Assembly: GCA_030550025.1 (NCBI GenBank)
Contig: JAUQQC010000003.1
Span: 225,464-289,463 of the forward strand
Length of the DNA stretch: 64,000 bases
Direction: 5' to 3'
Source: Acidobacteriota bacterium
Lineage (GTDB): Bacteria > Acidobacteriota > Blastocatellia > HR10
The translations under genes were made by a program, and so were the position numbers. The notes below the pieces were generated by a model. That model was given only the letters and a program-made list of their open reading frames with translations. It searched no databases and had not been told where the DNA came from. Numbering within the stretch: the stretch's first letter is position 1; each line of letters begins with the position of its first letter. Below are positions 46,126 to 54,547 of the stretch, one piece after another.

Positions 46126-46172
46126 TTTTGTCTCCGCCAAAGGGCGCTCCTTGTGGGAAACCGCCAGCCCAT

Positions 46173-47030
46173 TCATTCGCCGAAGACTTTCAGAGCTGTC
46201 TCCCGCAAGATCTTCCGCTTTGCCTCCTCCGAGAGGGGGAGCTGAAGGAAGGCCTCAATATTGGCCCTGATCCCTGGAACGCCAGGGCCTGGCCAATCCG
46301 AGCCGAACATGGTCTTGTCGGCCAGCTTCTCGAGCTGAGGGAAATAAGCGAGTAAGTTCTGTGGAGGGATGCTCGAAATGTCCATGTAGACGTTCTGATG
46401 TCGGCGGAGCAAGAAGACGCACGTCGACATCCAGAGCGGACGCCCGCCATGCGCCAAGATGAGCGTCAGCTCCGGGAAATCAACGGCCACATCATCCACG
46501 TGGATCGGATCGCCGAACTTATTGCGCGCGCCGGGGAAGACGGACGTCCCCGTGTGGATCATCACGGGCATGCGATATTCGATGGCCTTGCGGTAGATGA
46601 CCTCAAGGGCTCTCATACCGTTCAGGTAATCGTTCGGATAGATCAATTGATGCGGCGGGTGGATCTTGATCGCGCGAATGCCGAGATCGGCCAGTCGCGC
46701 CATCTCTCCGGCCGGGTCTTTGGAGAATCGCGGATGGACGGAACCGAAGGGAATCAGCCGATCTGGATACCGGCGGGCATATCGTGCGGAGAACTCGTTC
46801 ACTTCATCGGTGAACCCCATGATGTCCGGGCTCACATAATTGATGAGTCCCGCCTTCTGAACGCCCGCGGCGTCCAGAAGTTCAATGAAGCGATCGGGGT
46901 CCTCCATGAGGCGAATCAGATCCTCAAATGCGCGCGCGTCGCGCTTCAGGCTTGCCGCCACCTCCGGCTTGATCATCCACCATGGCATGACGTGTACATG
47001 AACGTCAATGGCCATATACGCGCGCACCAT
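46173..47030 (-). CDS. Amidohydrolase family protein (Amidohydro_2)
   Basis: A 285-aa TIM-barrel metal-dependent hydrolase or decarboxylase. Metal-site residues Asp9, His11 and His13 (IDVHVHVMPWW) are visible, with IKIHPPHQ, MIHTGTSVFPG, LILAHGGRPLW and the catalytic Asp in MFGSDWPGPG. The family includes ACMS decarboxylase-like enzymes; the substrate is not readable. ATG 47030 follows AAGGAGGATGT. The ornithine-cyclodeaminase-like gene lies 59 bases upstream on the same strand. Confidence 0.9.
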   Translation of the reverse strand: MVRAYMAIDVHVHVMPWWMIKPEVAASLKRDARAFEDLIRLMEDPDRFIELLDAAGVQKAGLINYVSPDIMGFTDEVNEFSARYARRYPDRLIPFGSVHPRFSKDPAGEMARLADLGIRAIKIHPPHQLIYPNDYLNGMRALEVIYRKAIEYRMPVMIHTGTSVFPGARNKFGDPIHVDDVAVDFPELTLILAHGGRPLWMSTCVFLLRRHQNVYMDISSIPPQNLLAYFPQLEKLADKTMFGSDWPGPGVPGIRANIEAFLQLPLSEEAKRKILRETALKVFGE

Positions 47031-47089
47031 ACATCCTCCTTGTCTGCTCGCCCAACCCCACGGCGATGCTTGAAAGTCTCACAGGATGT

Positions 47090-48049
47090 TCACTCCAGGA
47101 GACGGATCGCCTGACCGAAGCCCTCCTGGCGAGCGCGCTCGAAGACGCGAACAGCGACCGCCACGTCCTCCAGGGCGATTCCCAGGGATTTGAAGAGCGT
47201 GATGTCTGAAGGGTGCTGCCGGGCGACAAGGCGTCCGGCAACGACTTCTTTCAACTCATGGACGGCTTCCCACGCCAAGCGTCCGCGCTCGATGGCATGA
47301 AGGAACTCTCCGCATTCGATCCGCGCTTGATCCTTGGAATCCACGACGATGGTGCGCGCCCGTCGGATCACTTCGTCATCGAATTCGCGGCGAAAGAGGG
47401 CATTGCCCCCAATCGCGTTAATGTGGACACCTTCAGGTATCCATCGCCCATCGAAGACGGGCTCGCGCGCCGTCGTCGCCGTGACGAGGATGTCGGCCGC
47501 GGCGACGACGTCTTCGGGACGCTTGGCCGGGATGACTTCGATGCCCAATCTCGCCGCCATCTCCTGACAAAACGCCTCCCGTCGCTCCGGCGTGCGGCTG
47601 TAGGCGAGGACTCGCCGGATCGGTCGGACGGCGCAGATGGCCAGCACTTGGCTTTGCGCTTGCCAACCAGTTCCGAAAATTCCGAGCGTGTGCGCGTCCG
47701 GTCGCGCCATGTATCGAGTAGCGACGCCGCTGGCCGCTCCCGTGCGCATCTGCCCGAGCCGATTCGCCTCGATGAGGGCCAAGAGCGATCCCGCCTCCGC
47801 GTCATAGAGAAGGACGAGGAACCGCACGCCGCTTGGGAACGAGGTGTAGGCCTTGAAGCCGAGAACGCCTCGCGCGAGCACCGCAGCGCTCATCATGTGC
47901 AACGTCCCACGCGGAACGCGAAGACGGCGACGCAGTTCATTGATCGCGCGACCTTCAGCTTGCTCGCGGAAGGCCTCCTCAACAGCCTCCAGCGCCAGCT
48001 CCATCGTCAACAAGTGCTCCACGTCCGCCTCGGTCAAAAGCAACGCCAT
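47090..48049 (-). CDS. Ornithine cyclodeaminase/mu-crystallin family protein
   Basis: A 319-aa NAD(P)-binding protein. Family marks: LTEADVEHLL at the N-terminus, LIEANRLGQMRTGAASGVAT and the Rossmann motif LGIFGTGWQAQSQ, then INAIGGN. Members act as ornithine cyclodeaminase, alanine dehydrogenase or ketimine reductase, so specificity is open. It lies in a minus-strand run SDR-queD-this gene-amidohydrolase with gaps of 32, 27 and 59 bases. Confidence 0.93.
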   Translation of the reverse strand: MALLLTEADVEHLLTMELALEAVEEAFREQAEGRAINELRRRLRVPRGTLHMMSAAVLARGVLGFKAYTSFPSGVRFLVLLYDAEAGSLLALIEANRLGQMRTGAASGVATRYMARPDAHTLGIFGTGWQAQSQVLAICAVRPIRRVLAYSRTPERREAFCQEMAARLGIEVIPAKRPEDVVAAADILVTATTAREPVFDGRWIPEGVHINAIGGNALFRREFDDEVIRRARTIVVDSKDQARIECGEFLHAIERGRLAWEAVHELKEVVAGRLVARQHPSDITLFKSLGIALEDVAVAVRVFERARQEGFGQAIRLLE

Positions 48050-48076
48050 GTCCTCCCCTCCGAACGCGCACCTCGC

Positions 48077-48496
48077 TCAGCTCCGCCCTCCCCGTGACGG
48101 CTCATACGTCGCGAACGAGCTCTCCGTCTCCCACACGGTCACGCGCGCGACGGGAAATCCCCGTTCGGCGGCCACATCGAAGATGAGCTTGGCCAATGCT
48201 TCAGCCGTCGGATTCGTCTCCAGAACAAAGCACGCCACACCGTGCTCGCGCAACACGGGCAACAGCGGATCATCTTTGCACAGGATCATCTTGTGATCAA
48301 TGTGCTCGTCTATCCACGACTTCACAACCGCTTTGATCTCATCGAAATCTACGACCATGTGGCGGTCGTCGAGGCGCTCGGCAGCTAACTCAACCTCTGC
48401 GCGGGCATTATGCCCATGCAGATTGCGACATTTGCCCGCGTAATTCAAGAGCCGATGGCCGTAGCAGAAGAAGATCTCCTTCGTCGCCCTGAACAT
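48077..48496 (-). CDS. queD: 6-carboxy-tetrahydropterin synthase (QueD)
   Basis: A 139-aa T-fold enzyme. Zinc ligands His14 (FCYGHRL), His27 and His29 (NLHGHN). The catalytic Cys23 sits in CRNLHGH, the CxxxHGH pattern of QueD rather than of mammalian 6-pyruvoyl-tetrahydropterin synthase. A C-terminal Glu in TVWETESSFATY completes the site. The ATG is preceded by GGGGGAGGG. It lies 32 bases after a pteridine-reductase-like SDR gene. Confidence 0.93.
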   Translation of the reverse strand: MFRATKEIFFCYGHRLLNYAGKCRNLHGHNARAEVELAAERLDDRHMVVDFDEIKAVVKSWIDEHIDHKMILCKDDPLLPVLREHGVACFVLETNPTAEALAKLIFDVAAERGFPVARVTVWETESSFATYEPSRGGRS

Positions 48497-48528
48497 CTCG
48501 CCCTCCCCCTTTCGCTCGTGCGCTCGGC

Positions 48529-49266
48529 TCAGGAACCGATGAGCCGACCCCCATCCACGACGAGCGTATGTCCGGTGATGAAATCGCTCCCTTCGATCAA
48601 AAAGAGGACGGCGCGAACGACGTCTTCTGGGGATCCAAGCCGCTTGAGCGGCGTGCCCTCGATGATCGCACGCGCCTCTTCCTCACCATAGTCCTCCGGC
48701 AGAAGGACCGGACCGGGCGCGACCGCATTGACCAAGATCGTTGGCGCCAACGTCTTCGCCAGGACTTGCGTCAGCGCGATCAGCCCCGCCTTCGAGACGC
48801 AATACGGGATGTAGCCCACGTATGGCCGAAATCCGGCCCAATCGGCGATGTTGATGATCTTCCCCCCGCCTTGCTCCCGCATGAAGCGCGCCGCATACTG
48901 GGCGCAGAAGAAGGGAGCCTTGAGATTCACATCGAGATTGAGATCCCACTGCTCCTCGGTGACTGAACCAAAGGGTGTTCGGAAGAAGACTGAGGCGTTG
49001 TTCACCAAGATATCGAGACGGCCCAGGAAACGCGCCGCCTGCTCGATGAATCGCTCGATCTGGCGGACCTCACCAAGATCCGCCTGTACGGCGAGGGCAC
49101 GAACACCCCGAGCCTCGAGCTCGCGCACGGTCTCGCGCGCGGCTTCCTCGGACCGATGGTAATGTACGACGACATCGGCGCCGCGTTCGGCCAAAGCGAG
49201 CGCGATCGCCCTCCCGATGCGCTTGGCCGCCCCAGTGACTAACGCACCTCGGCCTCGGATCTCCAT
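48529..49266 (-). CDS. Short-chain dehydrogenase resembling pteridine reductase
   Basis: A 245-aa classical SDR. The cofactor motif is TGAAKRIG instead of TGxxxGxG, the form seen in PTR1/FolM pteridine reductases. It is followed by VVHYHRSEE (NADPH preference), NNAS, and the catalytic YxxxK in YCVSKAG. I start at ATG 49266. Its neighbour is queD, whose product is a pterin, which supports but does not prove a pterin-related role. Confidence 0.85.
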   Translation of the reverse strand: MEIRGRGALVTGAAKRIGRAIALALAERGADVVVHYHRSEEAARETVRELEARGVRALAVQADLGEVRQIERFIEQAARFLGRLDILVNNASVFFRTPFGSVTEEQWDLNLDVNLKAPFFCAQYAARFMREQGGGKIINIADWAGFRPYVGYIPYCVSKAGLIALTQVLAKTLAPTILVNAVAPGPVLLPEDYGEEEARAIIEGTPLKRLGSPEDVVRAVLFLIEGSDFITGHTLVVDGGRLIGS

Positions 49267-49350
49267 GCGCTTTCGTTCTCCCTCGGAAATAAGGAAGATG
49301 ATATGCGCTCCTAGCGTAGGGCGCAAGCGCTTCGACCATTTCGCGCACCA

Positions 49351-49379
49351 TTGTTCCACGCCCGCGCGCCTTCTATCAT
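49351..49379 (+). promoter_or_regulatory. Probable promoter of the flippase operon
   Basis: TTGTTC (49351-49356), 17-base spacer, TATCAT (49374-49379). The start near 49386 leaves about 9 bases before ATG 49395. Confidence 0.5.
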
Positions 49380-49394
49380 AAGCGGTTGACCAGC

Positions 49395-50909
49395 ATGCGC
49401 GAGAGCGCCCGTCACGAAGCGTTGCGCCCTGACGTCTGGGAGCGCGCCTTCTACAGAGGCTCGATCGCTTGGATCGGCGCGCAGGTGTTGGTGCGCGCTG
49501 TCAACTTCTTCGCCGGGATCGCGCTCGCCCGCTGGCTCATGCCCGAGGATTTTGGACTCATGAGCTTAGCTCTCACCGTGACGACGCTCATTGCCCTTTT
49601 CGGAAATGTAGGGATCGAGCATTATCTCGTCTATCATCCCGAGGAGCATTCGGAAGTCCTGACGGCGGGGTTCTGGCTCGGCGTGATTATAGGCCTTGGT
49701 CTCTTCGCGCTTCAAGTTACGGCCGCCCCCGTGATCGCCGGGTTCTACGGTCGCCCCGACCTCGTTCCTATCCTCCTCGCTTTGAGCCTCACGTTGTTGA
49801 TCGCCCCGTGGGGGAGCGTACATGCGGCGCTTTTGCGCCGACGCTTGGAGATCGGAAAGCTCGTCCGGCCCCAAGTCGCGACGACGCTCATCGGGACGGG
49901 AATCGGTCTCGCTTTGGCGCGCGCCGGAGCTGGCGTGTGGAGCTTGGTCGTGCCTTTCGTCATCGCCGCCCCTATCACGGTGGCATGGAACTGGAAGCTT
50001 TGCTCGTGGCGCCCTGCGTCTCGTTGGTCTCCTCGGTCGTGGGGAGCGATCATCCGCTACGGGCGGCATGTCCTCGGTAACGATCTGACCGCCTACGCCA
50101 TGCAAAACGCCGATTACATCCTCATCGGAAAATGGCTGGGCGCATTGCCCTTGGGCTTTTACACATTCGCTTATAACCAGAGCATGATGCTGCCCACGCT
50201 GCTCATGGGCGCCTTCTCGCACGTCGCCTTCCCGATCTTCGCGCGGCTGCGCGAGAGGTCGGCCGAGCTGCGGGCGATGTATCTTCGATTCGCGCGAACG
50301 AACGCGGGGATCGCAATCCCTCTGCTCCTTCTCCTCCTCGTCGCTGCTCCGGAATACGTGCGCGCCATTTACGGAGAGAAATGGGCGCCCGCCATCTTTC
50401 CATTCCAGCTACTGCTCCTCCACGCCATCGGGCGATGCCTGATGCTCGGAGCCGGAGAGCTATTCAATGCCATCGGACGTCCCGATCTCAACCTCAAATG
50501 TGCGCTCGGTGCCGCCCCCGTCTTCGTCGCGGCCGTTGCCATGAGCCTGCGATGGGGGATCGCGGGCGTCTCCGTCGCGACGGCGCTCGTCTTCCTGGGC
50601 CTGGCGGGAGTCATCATCGCGATCGCTTTTCGCACGCTTCGATGGAAGCCCTCGGATTTCTGGACGGCCATGCGCCCCGTCGGCCTCACGGCGGGAAGCG
50701 TCTTGCTCACGATGGGGCTGCTTCGCCGAGTCCTCGAATCGCTCGCGCTCCCACCGTGGCAAATGCTCGTGGCGCTCCTTCTCGGAGGGGGGATCATTCA
50801 CGCGCTCGCTCTGACCATCCTCTTCCGCCCAGAACTGCGCGAGCTGAAGAACCTCGTGCTCGCCCGCCACACGGAGTTCGATGATCAAACGTCGGCGAGT
50901 GACCGATGA
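49395..50909 (+). CDS. Polysaccharide flippase (Wzx-like, MOP superfamily)
   Basis: A 504-aa membrane protein with about 12-14 helices. The opening (GSIAWIGAQVLVRAVNFFAG, ARWLMPEDFGLMSLALTV) is typical of O-antigen or exopolysaccharide lipid-linked unit flippases. It contains an internal LGNDLTAYAMQNADYILIGK repeat start. The ATG lacks a ribosome site. It ends with an ATGA overlap into a glycosyltransferase, forming a two-gene polysaccharide operon. Confidence 0.9.
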   Translation: MRESARHEALRPDVWERAFYRGSIAWIGAQVLVRAVNFFAGIALARWLMPEDFGLMSLALTVTTLIALFGNVGIEHYLVYHPEEHSEVLTAGFWLGVIIGLGLFALQVTAAPVIAGFYGRPDLVPILLALSLTLLIAPWGSVHAALLRRRLEIGKLVRPQVATTLIGTGIGLALARAGAGVWSLVVPFVIAAPITVAWNWKLCSWRPASRWSPRSWGAIIRYGRHVLGNDLTAYAMQNADYILIGKWLGALPLGFYTFAYNQSMMLPTLLMGAFSHVAFPIFARLRERSAELRAMYLRFARTNAGIAIPLLLLLLVAAPEYVRAIYGEKWAPAIFPFQLLLLHAIGRCLMLGAGELFNAIGRPDLNLKCALGAAPVFVAAVAMSLRWGIAGVSVATALVFLGLAGVIIAIAFRTLRWKPSDFWTAMRPVGLTAGSVLLTMGLLRRVLESLALPPWQMLVALLLGGGIIHALALTILFRPELRELKNLVLARHTEFDDQTSASDR

Positions 50910-51856
50910 GCGGAGTCGTCTCCATCGTGATCCCGACGCGCAACGCCGGACCGGAATTCCCCGAGTTGCTCGAGCGCCTTCTGGCGCAACGCTCTTCCTT
51001 CTCTCTCGAGATCATCGTGATCGACTCCGGCTCCACGGATGGGACGGTCGAGCGCTGCGCTCGGTTCCCCGTGACGGTCCTCACGATCCCGCCGGAGGAC
51101 TTCGACCACGGTGAGACTCGAGATCGCGCGATCCGTTACGCTCGTGGCTCTTTCATCGCTCTCTTGGTGCAAGATGCCCTGCCAGCGAACGAATGGTGGT
51201 TGGAACGACTCCTCGAGCCAATGCTTCAAGATGCCACCATCGCCGGAGCGTATAGCCGTCAGATCCCCCGCCCTGGAAGTGATGCGTTCGTCCGACGGCA
51301 TGTGAGCGATCACGTCGCCTCACGTTTGGAGCCACGCCGGCAAAGGCTCGACGATCCGAGGGCTCTCCCCGCCATGCCCCTTGAGGAGAAAATCGCGCTC
51401 TTCAGTTTCGACAACGTCTCGTCGGCAATCCGACGGTCCGTGTGGGAGCGATTCCCGTTCGGACGCGCCGCTTTCGGAGAAGACATCCGCTGGGCGAAGC
51501 GGGTCATGGAGGCCGGTTATGCGATCTATTACCAACCCGATTCGGTCGTCATCCATTCGCATGATCGCTCGGCTTGGTACGACTTCCAGCGTTTCGTCGC
51601 AAGCTATCGCCTGTATCAGGAGCTGTTCGGCGGCGATCCTCCTTCGCTCTGGTTCACCCTATTCAACGCCATCCCCTACAACATCTATGCGAATCTCTTT
51701 AAGCTCCCCCACGAACGGATGACGCCGCGCGTCATCCTTAAAGCCATCACGAAAGGGCTCGCCTTTCCCCTCGGGCGCTATGTGGGCCATCGCGTGGGGA
51801 GAGATGCGCCGCATTGGCGGCAGCGCCTTGGCGATTGGCTCACCCGCGGGATTTAG
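50906..51856 (+). CDS. Family 2 glycosyltransferase, rhamnosyltransferase-like
   Basis: A 316-aa GT-A enzyme. Nucleotide-sugar motifs: VIPTRNAGPEFPELLERLL, VIDSGSTDGT, and LLVQDALPAN, the TQDA-type variant of the DxD site seen in rhamnosyltransferases. The acceptor-side motif GEDIRWAKRVMEAGYAIYYQ is present. A dTDP-sugar nucleotidyltransferase (62.7 kb) could supply its donor pathway. Coupled to the flippase gene; its 3' end overlaps the convergent gene by 17 bases. Confidence 0.88.
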   Translation: MSGVVSIVIPTRNAGPEFPELLERLLAQRSSFSLEIIVIDSGSTDGTVERCARFPVTVLTIPPEDFDHGETRDRAIRYARGSFIALLVQDALPANEWWLERLLEPMLQDATIAGAYSRQIPRPGSDAFVRRHVSDHVASRLEPRRQRLDDPRALPAMPLEEKIALFSFDNVSSAIRRSVWERFPFGRAAFGEDIRWAKRVMEAGYAIYYQPDSVVIHSHDRSAWYDFQRFVASYRLYQELFGGDPPSLWFTLFNAIPYNIYANLFKLPHERMTPRVILKAITKGLAFPLGRYVGHRVGRDAPHWRQRLGDWLTRGI

Positions 51857-52571
51857 GTGCGCTTCTTCCGAGGACGAGCATCCACGGTCGGATCGTCGAC
51901 TCCAGGATGATGCGCGCGCTCATCTTAGAGGTGCCGGCATTTCGCTCGGCGAAGATGATAGGGACCTCGATGATACGATGACCGAGCCGATGAGCGCGAT
52001 AGAGCGTCTCGACCTGGAACGAATAGCCTTCGGACCGGATCGAAGGGAGATCAATGGCCCGAAGCGCCTCGGCGCGCCAGCAACGGAAACCACTAGTCGT
52101 ATCGAAGACGGGCAGGCGCGTGATTGCCCGAACGTACGCGTTGGCGAAGACGCTCAGGAGCAATCGTGAGAGCGGCCAATTGACGACGTTCACGCGCCCC
52201 CCCACATATCGTGACCCAATGACGAGATCCGCTTCACGGGCGGCGCCAAGGAGATCCCCGATGTACTGCGGATGATGCGAAAGATCGGCATCCATTTGGA
52301 TCACGAACTGCGGCTCGCGCGCGAGTGCCCAAAGCATCCCCTCCATGACCGAACGCGCAAAGCTTCGACGTCCCCGACGGCGCAGAACATGAAGCCGTGA
52401 ATCGCCCGCGGTCATCGTCTCCACAACCTCGGCCGTGCCATCGGGCGAATCGTCGTCCACGACCACGATGCCCGCCTCGGGATGGCGCGCGCGAACCTCC
52501 GCGATGAGACGCGCGATGTTCTCTCGCTCATTGTACGTCGGGATCACGATCTGAATGGCCGACTCCCTCAT
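51840..52571 (-). CDS. Dolichyl/polyprenyl-phosphate mannose synthase-like glycosyltransferase
   Basis: A 243-aa GT2 enzyme of the DPM1 type. Motifs: VIPTYNERENIARLIAEV, VVVDDDSPDGTAE, the metal site QMDADLSHHP, and GSRYVGGRVN. It lacks the C-terminal transmembrane domain of some relatives, so it is probably a peripheral membrane enzyme making a polyprenyl-phosphate sugar. Convergent overlap with the GT2 gene before it. Confidence 0.92.
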   Translation of the reverse strand: MRESAIQIVIPTYNERENIARLIAEVRARHPEAGIVVVDDDSPDGTAEVVETMTAGDSRLHVLRRRGRRSFARSVMEGMLWALAREPQFVIQMDADLSHHPQYIGDLLGAAREADLVIGSRYVGGRVNVVNWPLSRLLLSVFANAYVRAITRLPVFDTTSGFRCWRAEALRAIDLPSIRSEGYSFQVETLYRAHRLGHRIIEVPIIFAERNAGTSKMSARIILESTIRPWMLVLGRSAPKSRG

Positions 52572-52692
52572 GCCATCGGAGAGCGTAGTCGAACGCCTCC
52601 TTCGGCGTCAACCGGGCGCTCGCGTCGGCCCCCCTGTCTCCTCGCCTGTAGAAGAGACGTCGCGTATAATGTATGCTTTGCTACCTGAGCGC

Positions 52693-53103
52693 ATGCGGAC
52701 GCTTTGGCCGGCGGTGAATGCGGCACTGAATCTGACGAGCACGCTCCTTCTGCTCGCGGGGTATTGGTTCATTCGAAGGCGAGAGGTGAATCCCCATCGC
52801 GCGTGCATGCTCGGGGCGGTGACCAGCTCCGCGCTTTTCCTCATCTCCTATGTGGTCTATCACTCCCTTCACGGCGCTACGCCCTTTCCGAAGGGAGGAG
52901 CTCTCCGAGCCGTGTACTTCACTATTCTGACCTCGCACACGGTCCTGGCACTCGCGATCCTTCCGATGGTTCTTGCGACGCTGGTTCGCGCGCTGCGCGG
53001 AGAATACGCCCGACACCGGCGGATTGCTCGGTGGACGCTTCCGCTGTGGCTCTACGTCTCGGCCACCGGGGTGGCGATTTACGTGATGCTCTACCACCTG
53101 TGA
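52693..53103 (+). CDS. DUF420 membrane protein
   Basis: A 136-aa protein with four hydrophobic helices (LNLTSTLLLLAGYWFI, SSALFLISYVVYHSLHG, LTSHTVLALAILPMVLATLV, TLPLWLYVSATGVAIYVMLY). Conserved histidines lie in VYHSLHG, TSHTVLA and LYHL. DUF420 genes often sit near cytochrome oxidase and SCO genes, though none is seen here. A perfect TATAAT at 52665-52670 overlaps an earlier in-frame ATG (52669), so I start at ATG 52693. Confidence 0.85.
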   Translation: MRTLWPAVNAALNLTSTLLLLAGYWFIRRREVNPHRACMLGAVTSSALFLISYVVYHSLHGATPFPKGGALRAVYFTILTSHTVLALAILPMVLATLVRALRGEYARHRRIARWTLPLWLYVSATGVAIYVMLYHL

Positions 53104-53142
53104 GGGTCATCCCCTCGGAGACGAGGACTCCAGCTGCGCTGC

Positions 53143-54018
53143 TCATCCAGCGACCTGATACGGCCGCTGAACGACGACCACTAAAGCCAAGAGAAAGGCG
53201 AGGAGGCTGAAGAGCAGCGTCACGCCGAGCGCAAGGGAAAAGCTGGGTCCCGGCGCGACCGACGGATGTTCCAGGAAGAGCAATCTTTGCAAACCCGCCG
53301 TGCTATAGGTCAGCGGATTCACCCGCATGAGCCAAGCGATCCACGGGGATGCACCGCTCATCGGAAAGAGCGCTCCGGAGACGAGCCACATCGGGATGAA
53401 GATCAGGTTGACGACGGCGTGAAAGCCATGCGTCGAATCCAGTCGCCACGCGAGAAGGAACCCGAACGCCGTGATCCCAAACGCGAGAAGGAAGAGGAAG
53501 GCCACCAGCCCCGCCGTTTGCCCGAGCGTCAGCGGGATGCCGATAAACAGCGCCAGCGGCAGTAGGATCGTTCCTTGCAGAGCGGCGAGCGTCGTCCCCC
53601 CCAGAACTTTCCCCAACACAAGCGCCGTTCGCGGGATGGGCGAGGCCACGACCGATTGTAAAAATCCCGCGTGCCGATCTTCGATGACCGACATCATGCA
53701 GAAGACCGAGGTGAACAGGATAATGAGCAACACCGTGCCGGGGAAGAAGTACTGCAAGTACCCCGTGCCATGTCCGTCCGCGCGGAAGGAATCTCCCAGC
53801 CCGGACCCGACTAGCCACCAGAAGACCAGGGGAGAGCCGATGACCCCCAGGACGCGACTCCGTTGGCGATAGAAGCGGATCAGCTCCCGATGCCAGAGCG
53901 AGATCGTGGCCAAGAGACCAACCGAGGGGCGCATCGGGAGGAGACGGGCCTTCCGCTCGACCGAAAGCGAGACTGCGACGTCCTTCACCTCAGGCATGCG
54001 TTCTCGCAAAGGCTTCAC
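53143..54018 (-). CDS. ABC-2 type transporter permease
   Basis: A 291-aa protein with a cytoplasmic N-tail (RERMPEVKDVAVSLSVERKA) and six helices (FFPGTVLLIILFTSVFCMMS, LVAFLFLLAFGITAFGFLLA, LLFSLLAFLLALVVVV). The ABC-2 segment VIEDRHAGFLQSVVASPIPR and the WLVSGALFPMSGASPW motif match drug/polysaccharide exporter permeases. The GTG start overlaps the preceding gene's stop (GTGA). No ATPase gene is adjacent, so its partner must be elsewhere. Confidence 0.9.
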   Translation of the reverse strand: MKPLRERMPEVKDVAVSLSVERKARLLPMRPSVGLLATISLWHRELIRFYRQRSRVLGVIGSPLVFWWLVGSGLGDSFRADGHGTGYLQYFFPGTVLLIILFTSVFCMMSVIEDRHAGFLQSVVASPIPRTALVLGKVLGGTTLAALQGTILLPLALFIGIPLTLGQTAGLVAFLFLLAFGITAFGFLLAWRLDSTHGFHAVVNLIFIPMWLVSGALFPMSGASPWIAWLMRVNPLTYSTAGLQRLLFLEHPSVAPGPSFSLALGVTLLFSLLAFLLALVVVVQRPYQVAG

Positions 54019-54314
54019 TCGACTGTGACCTTCTCCTCCGCTACCGAAGGAGACGTCGGCTGGGCCGGCTCGGTCATCGGACGCTTCGCGCGGACACGAA
54101 GGCGCTCGAACACGCCGCTGCGCTTGAGCGTCAGGATCGGCGGGATCGAGAAGAGCAACGCCAGCAGCGCGCCCGCCAGCACAAGGAAAAGGTCATCAAT
54201 GCCCCCCTTGAAGCGATCGCTCACCACCGCCCAAATCGCCAGCCCAAATGAAACCAGGGCGATCACCAGAGAGATGACATTAATGAGCAGCATTTCCTTG
54301 ATCGCATCCCACAT
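54015..54314 (-). CDS. Small two-helix membrane protein (99 aa)
   Basis: MWDAIKEMLLINVISLVIAL starts a 99-residue protein with two hydrophobic helices (about 8-31 and 42-61), a basic segment (LKRSGVFERLRVRAKRP) and an acidic tail. ATG 54314 follows AAGGAGG. It overlaps the ABC-2 permease start by 4 bases, so the two are probably made together. No known family recognised. Confidence 0.65.
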   Translation of the reverse strand: MWDAIKEMLLINVISLVIALVSFGLAIWAVVSDRFKGGIDDLFLVLAGALLALLFSIPPILTLKRSGVFERLRVRAKRPMTEPAQPTSPSVAEEKVTVE

Positions 54315-54432
54315 CGAAGGCTCCTCCTTGGCTGTCGTAACTTTCTCCTGCCCATCCGGACGTATCCAACGGCCTTGTGCTCGCTCGACCTCGCTCTCCC
54401 GAGAACCGCATGAGAGCCCTCGCGCAAGCAGT

Positions 54433-54461
54433 ATATGATAAGGGGCCATCCCCGGCGTTTC
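54433..54461 (-). promoter_or_regulatory. Promoter of the 99-aa/ABC-2 permease operon
   Basis: Minus strand: TTGAAA (54456-54461), 17-base spacer, TATCAT (54433-54438). The leader to the 99-aa gene is about 110 bases. This separates the operon from hutH upstream. Confidence 0.7.
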
Positions 54462-54547
54462 AAGAGAATCGTCTCGACCGCCAAATGCCGCGAGGCGCGC
54501 CGAGAGCCGGGGCATTCTTTCCCGAAACGGGGAACGCCATGGCCGCG

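Larger units (their letters stand above)
45923..46172. other. Intergenic region with palindromes and a hairpin
   Basis: About 250 bases without a credible gene between the 219-aa gene and the amidohydrolase, both on the minus strand. It holds two adjacent perfect palindromes (46006-46037) and a terminator-like hairpin (46096-46125). No protein frame here shows a ribosome site or family likeness. Confidence 0.5.

Noticed and set aside
48077-48496. queD as a eukaryote-type 6-pyruvoyl-tetrahydropterin synthase
   Set aside because: The CxxxHGH motif with Cys23 is the QueD form, and queE and queF are in the same window.
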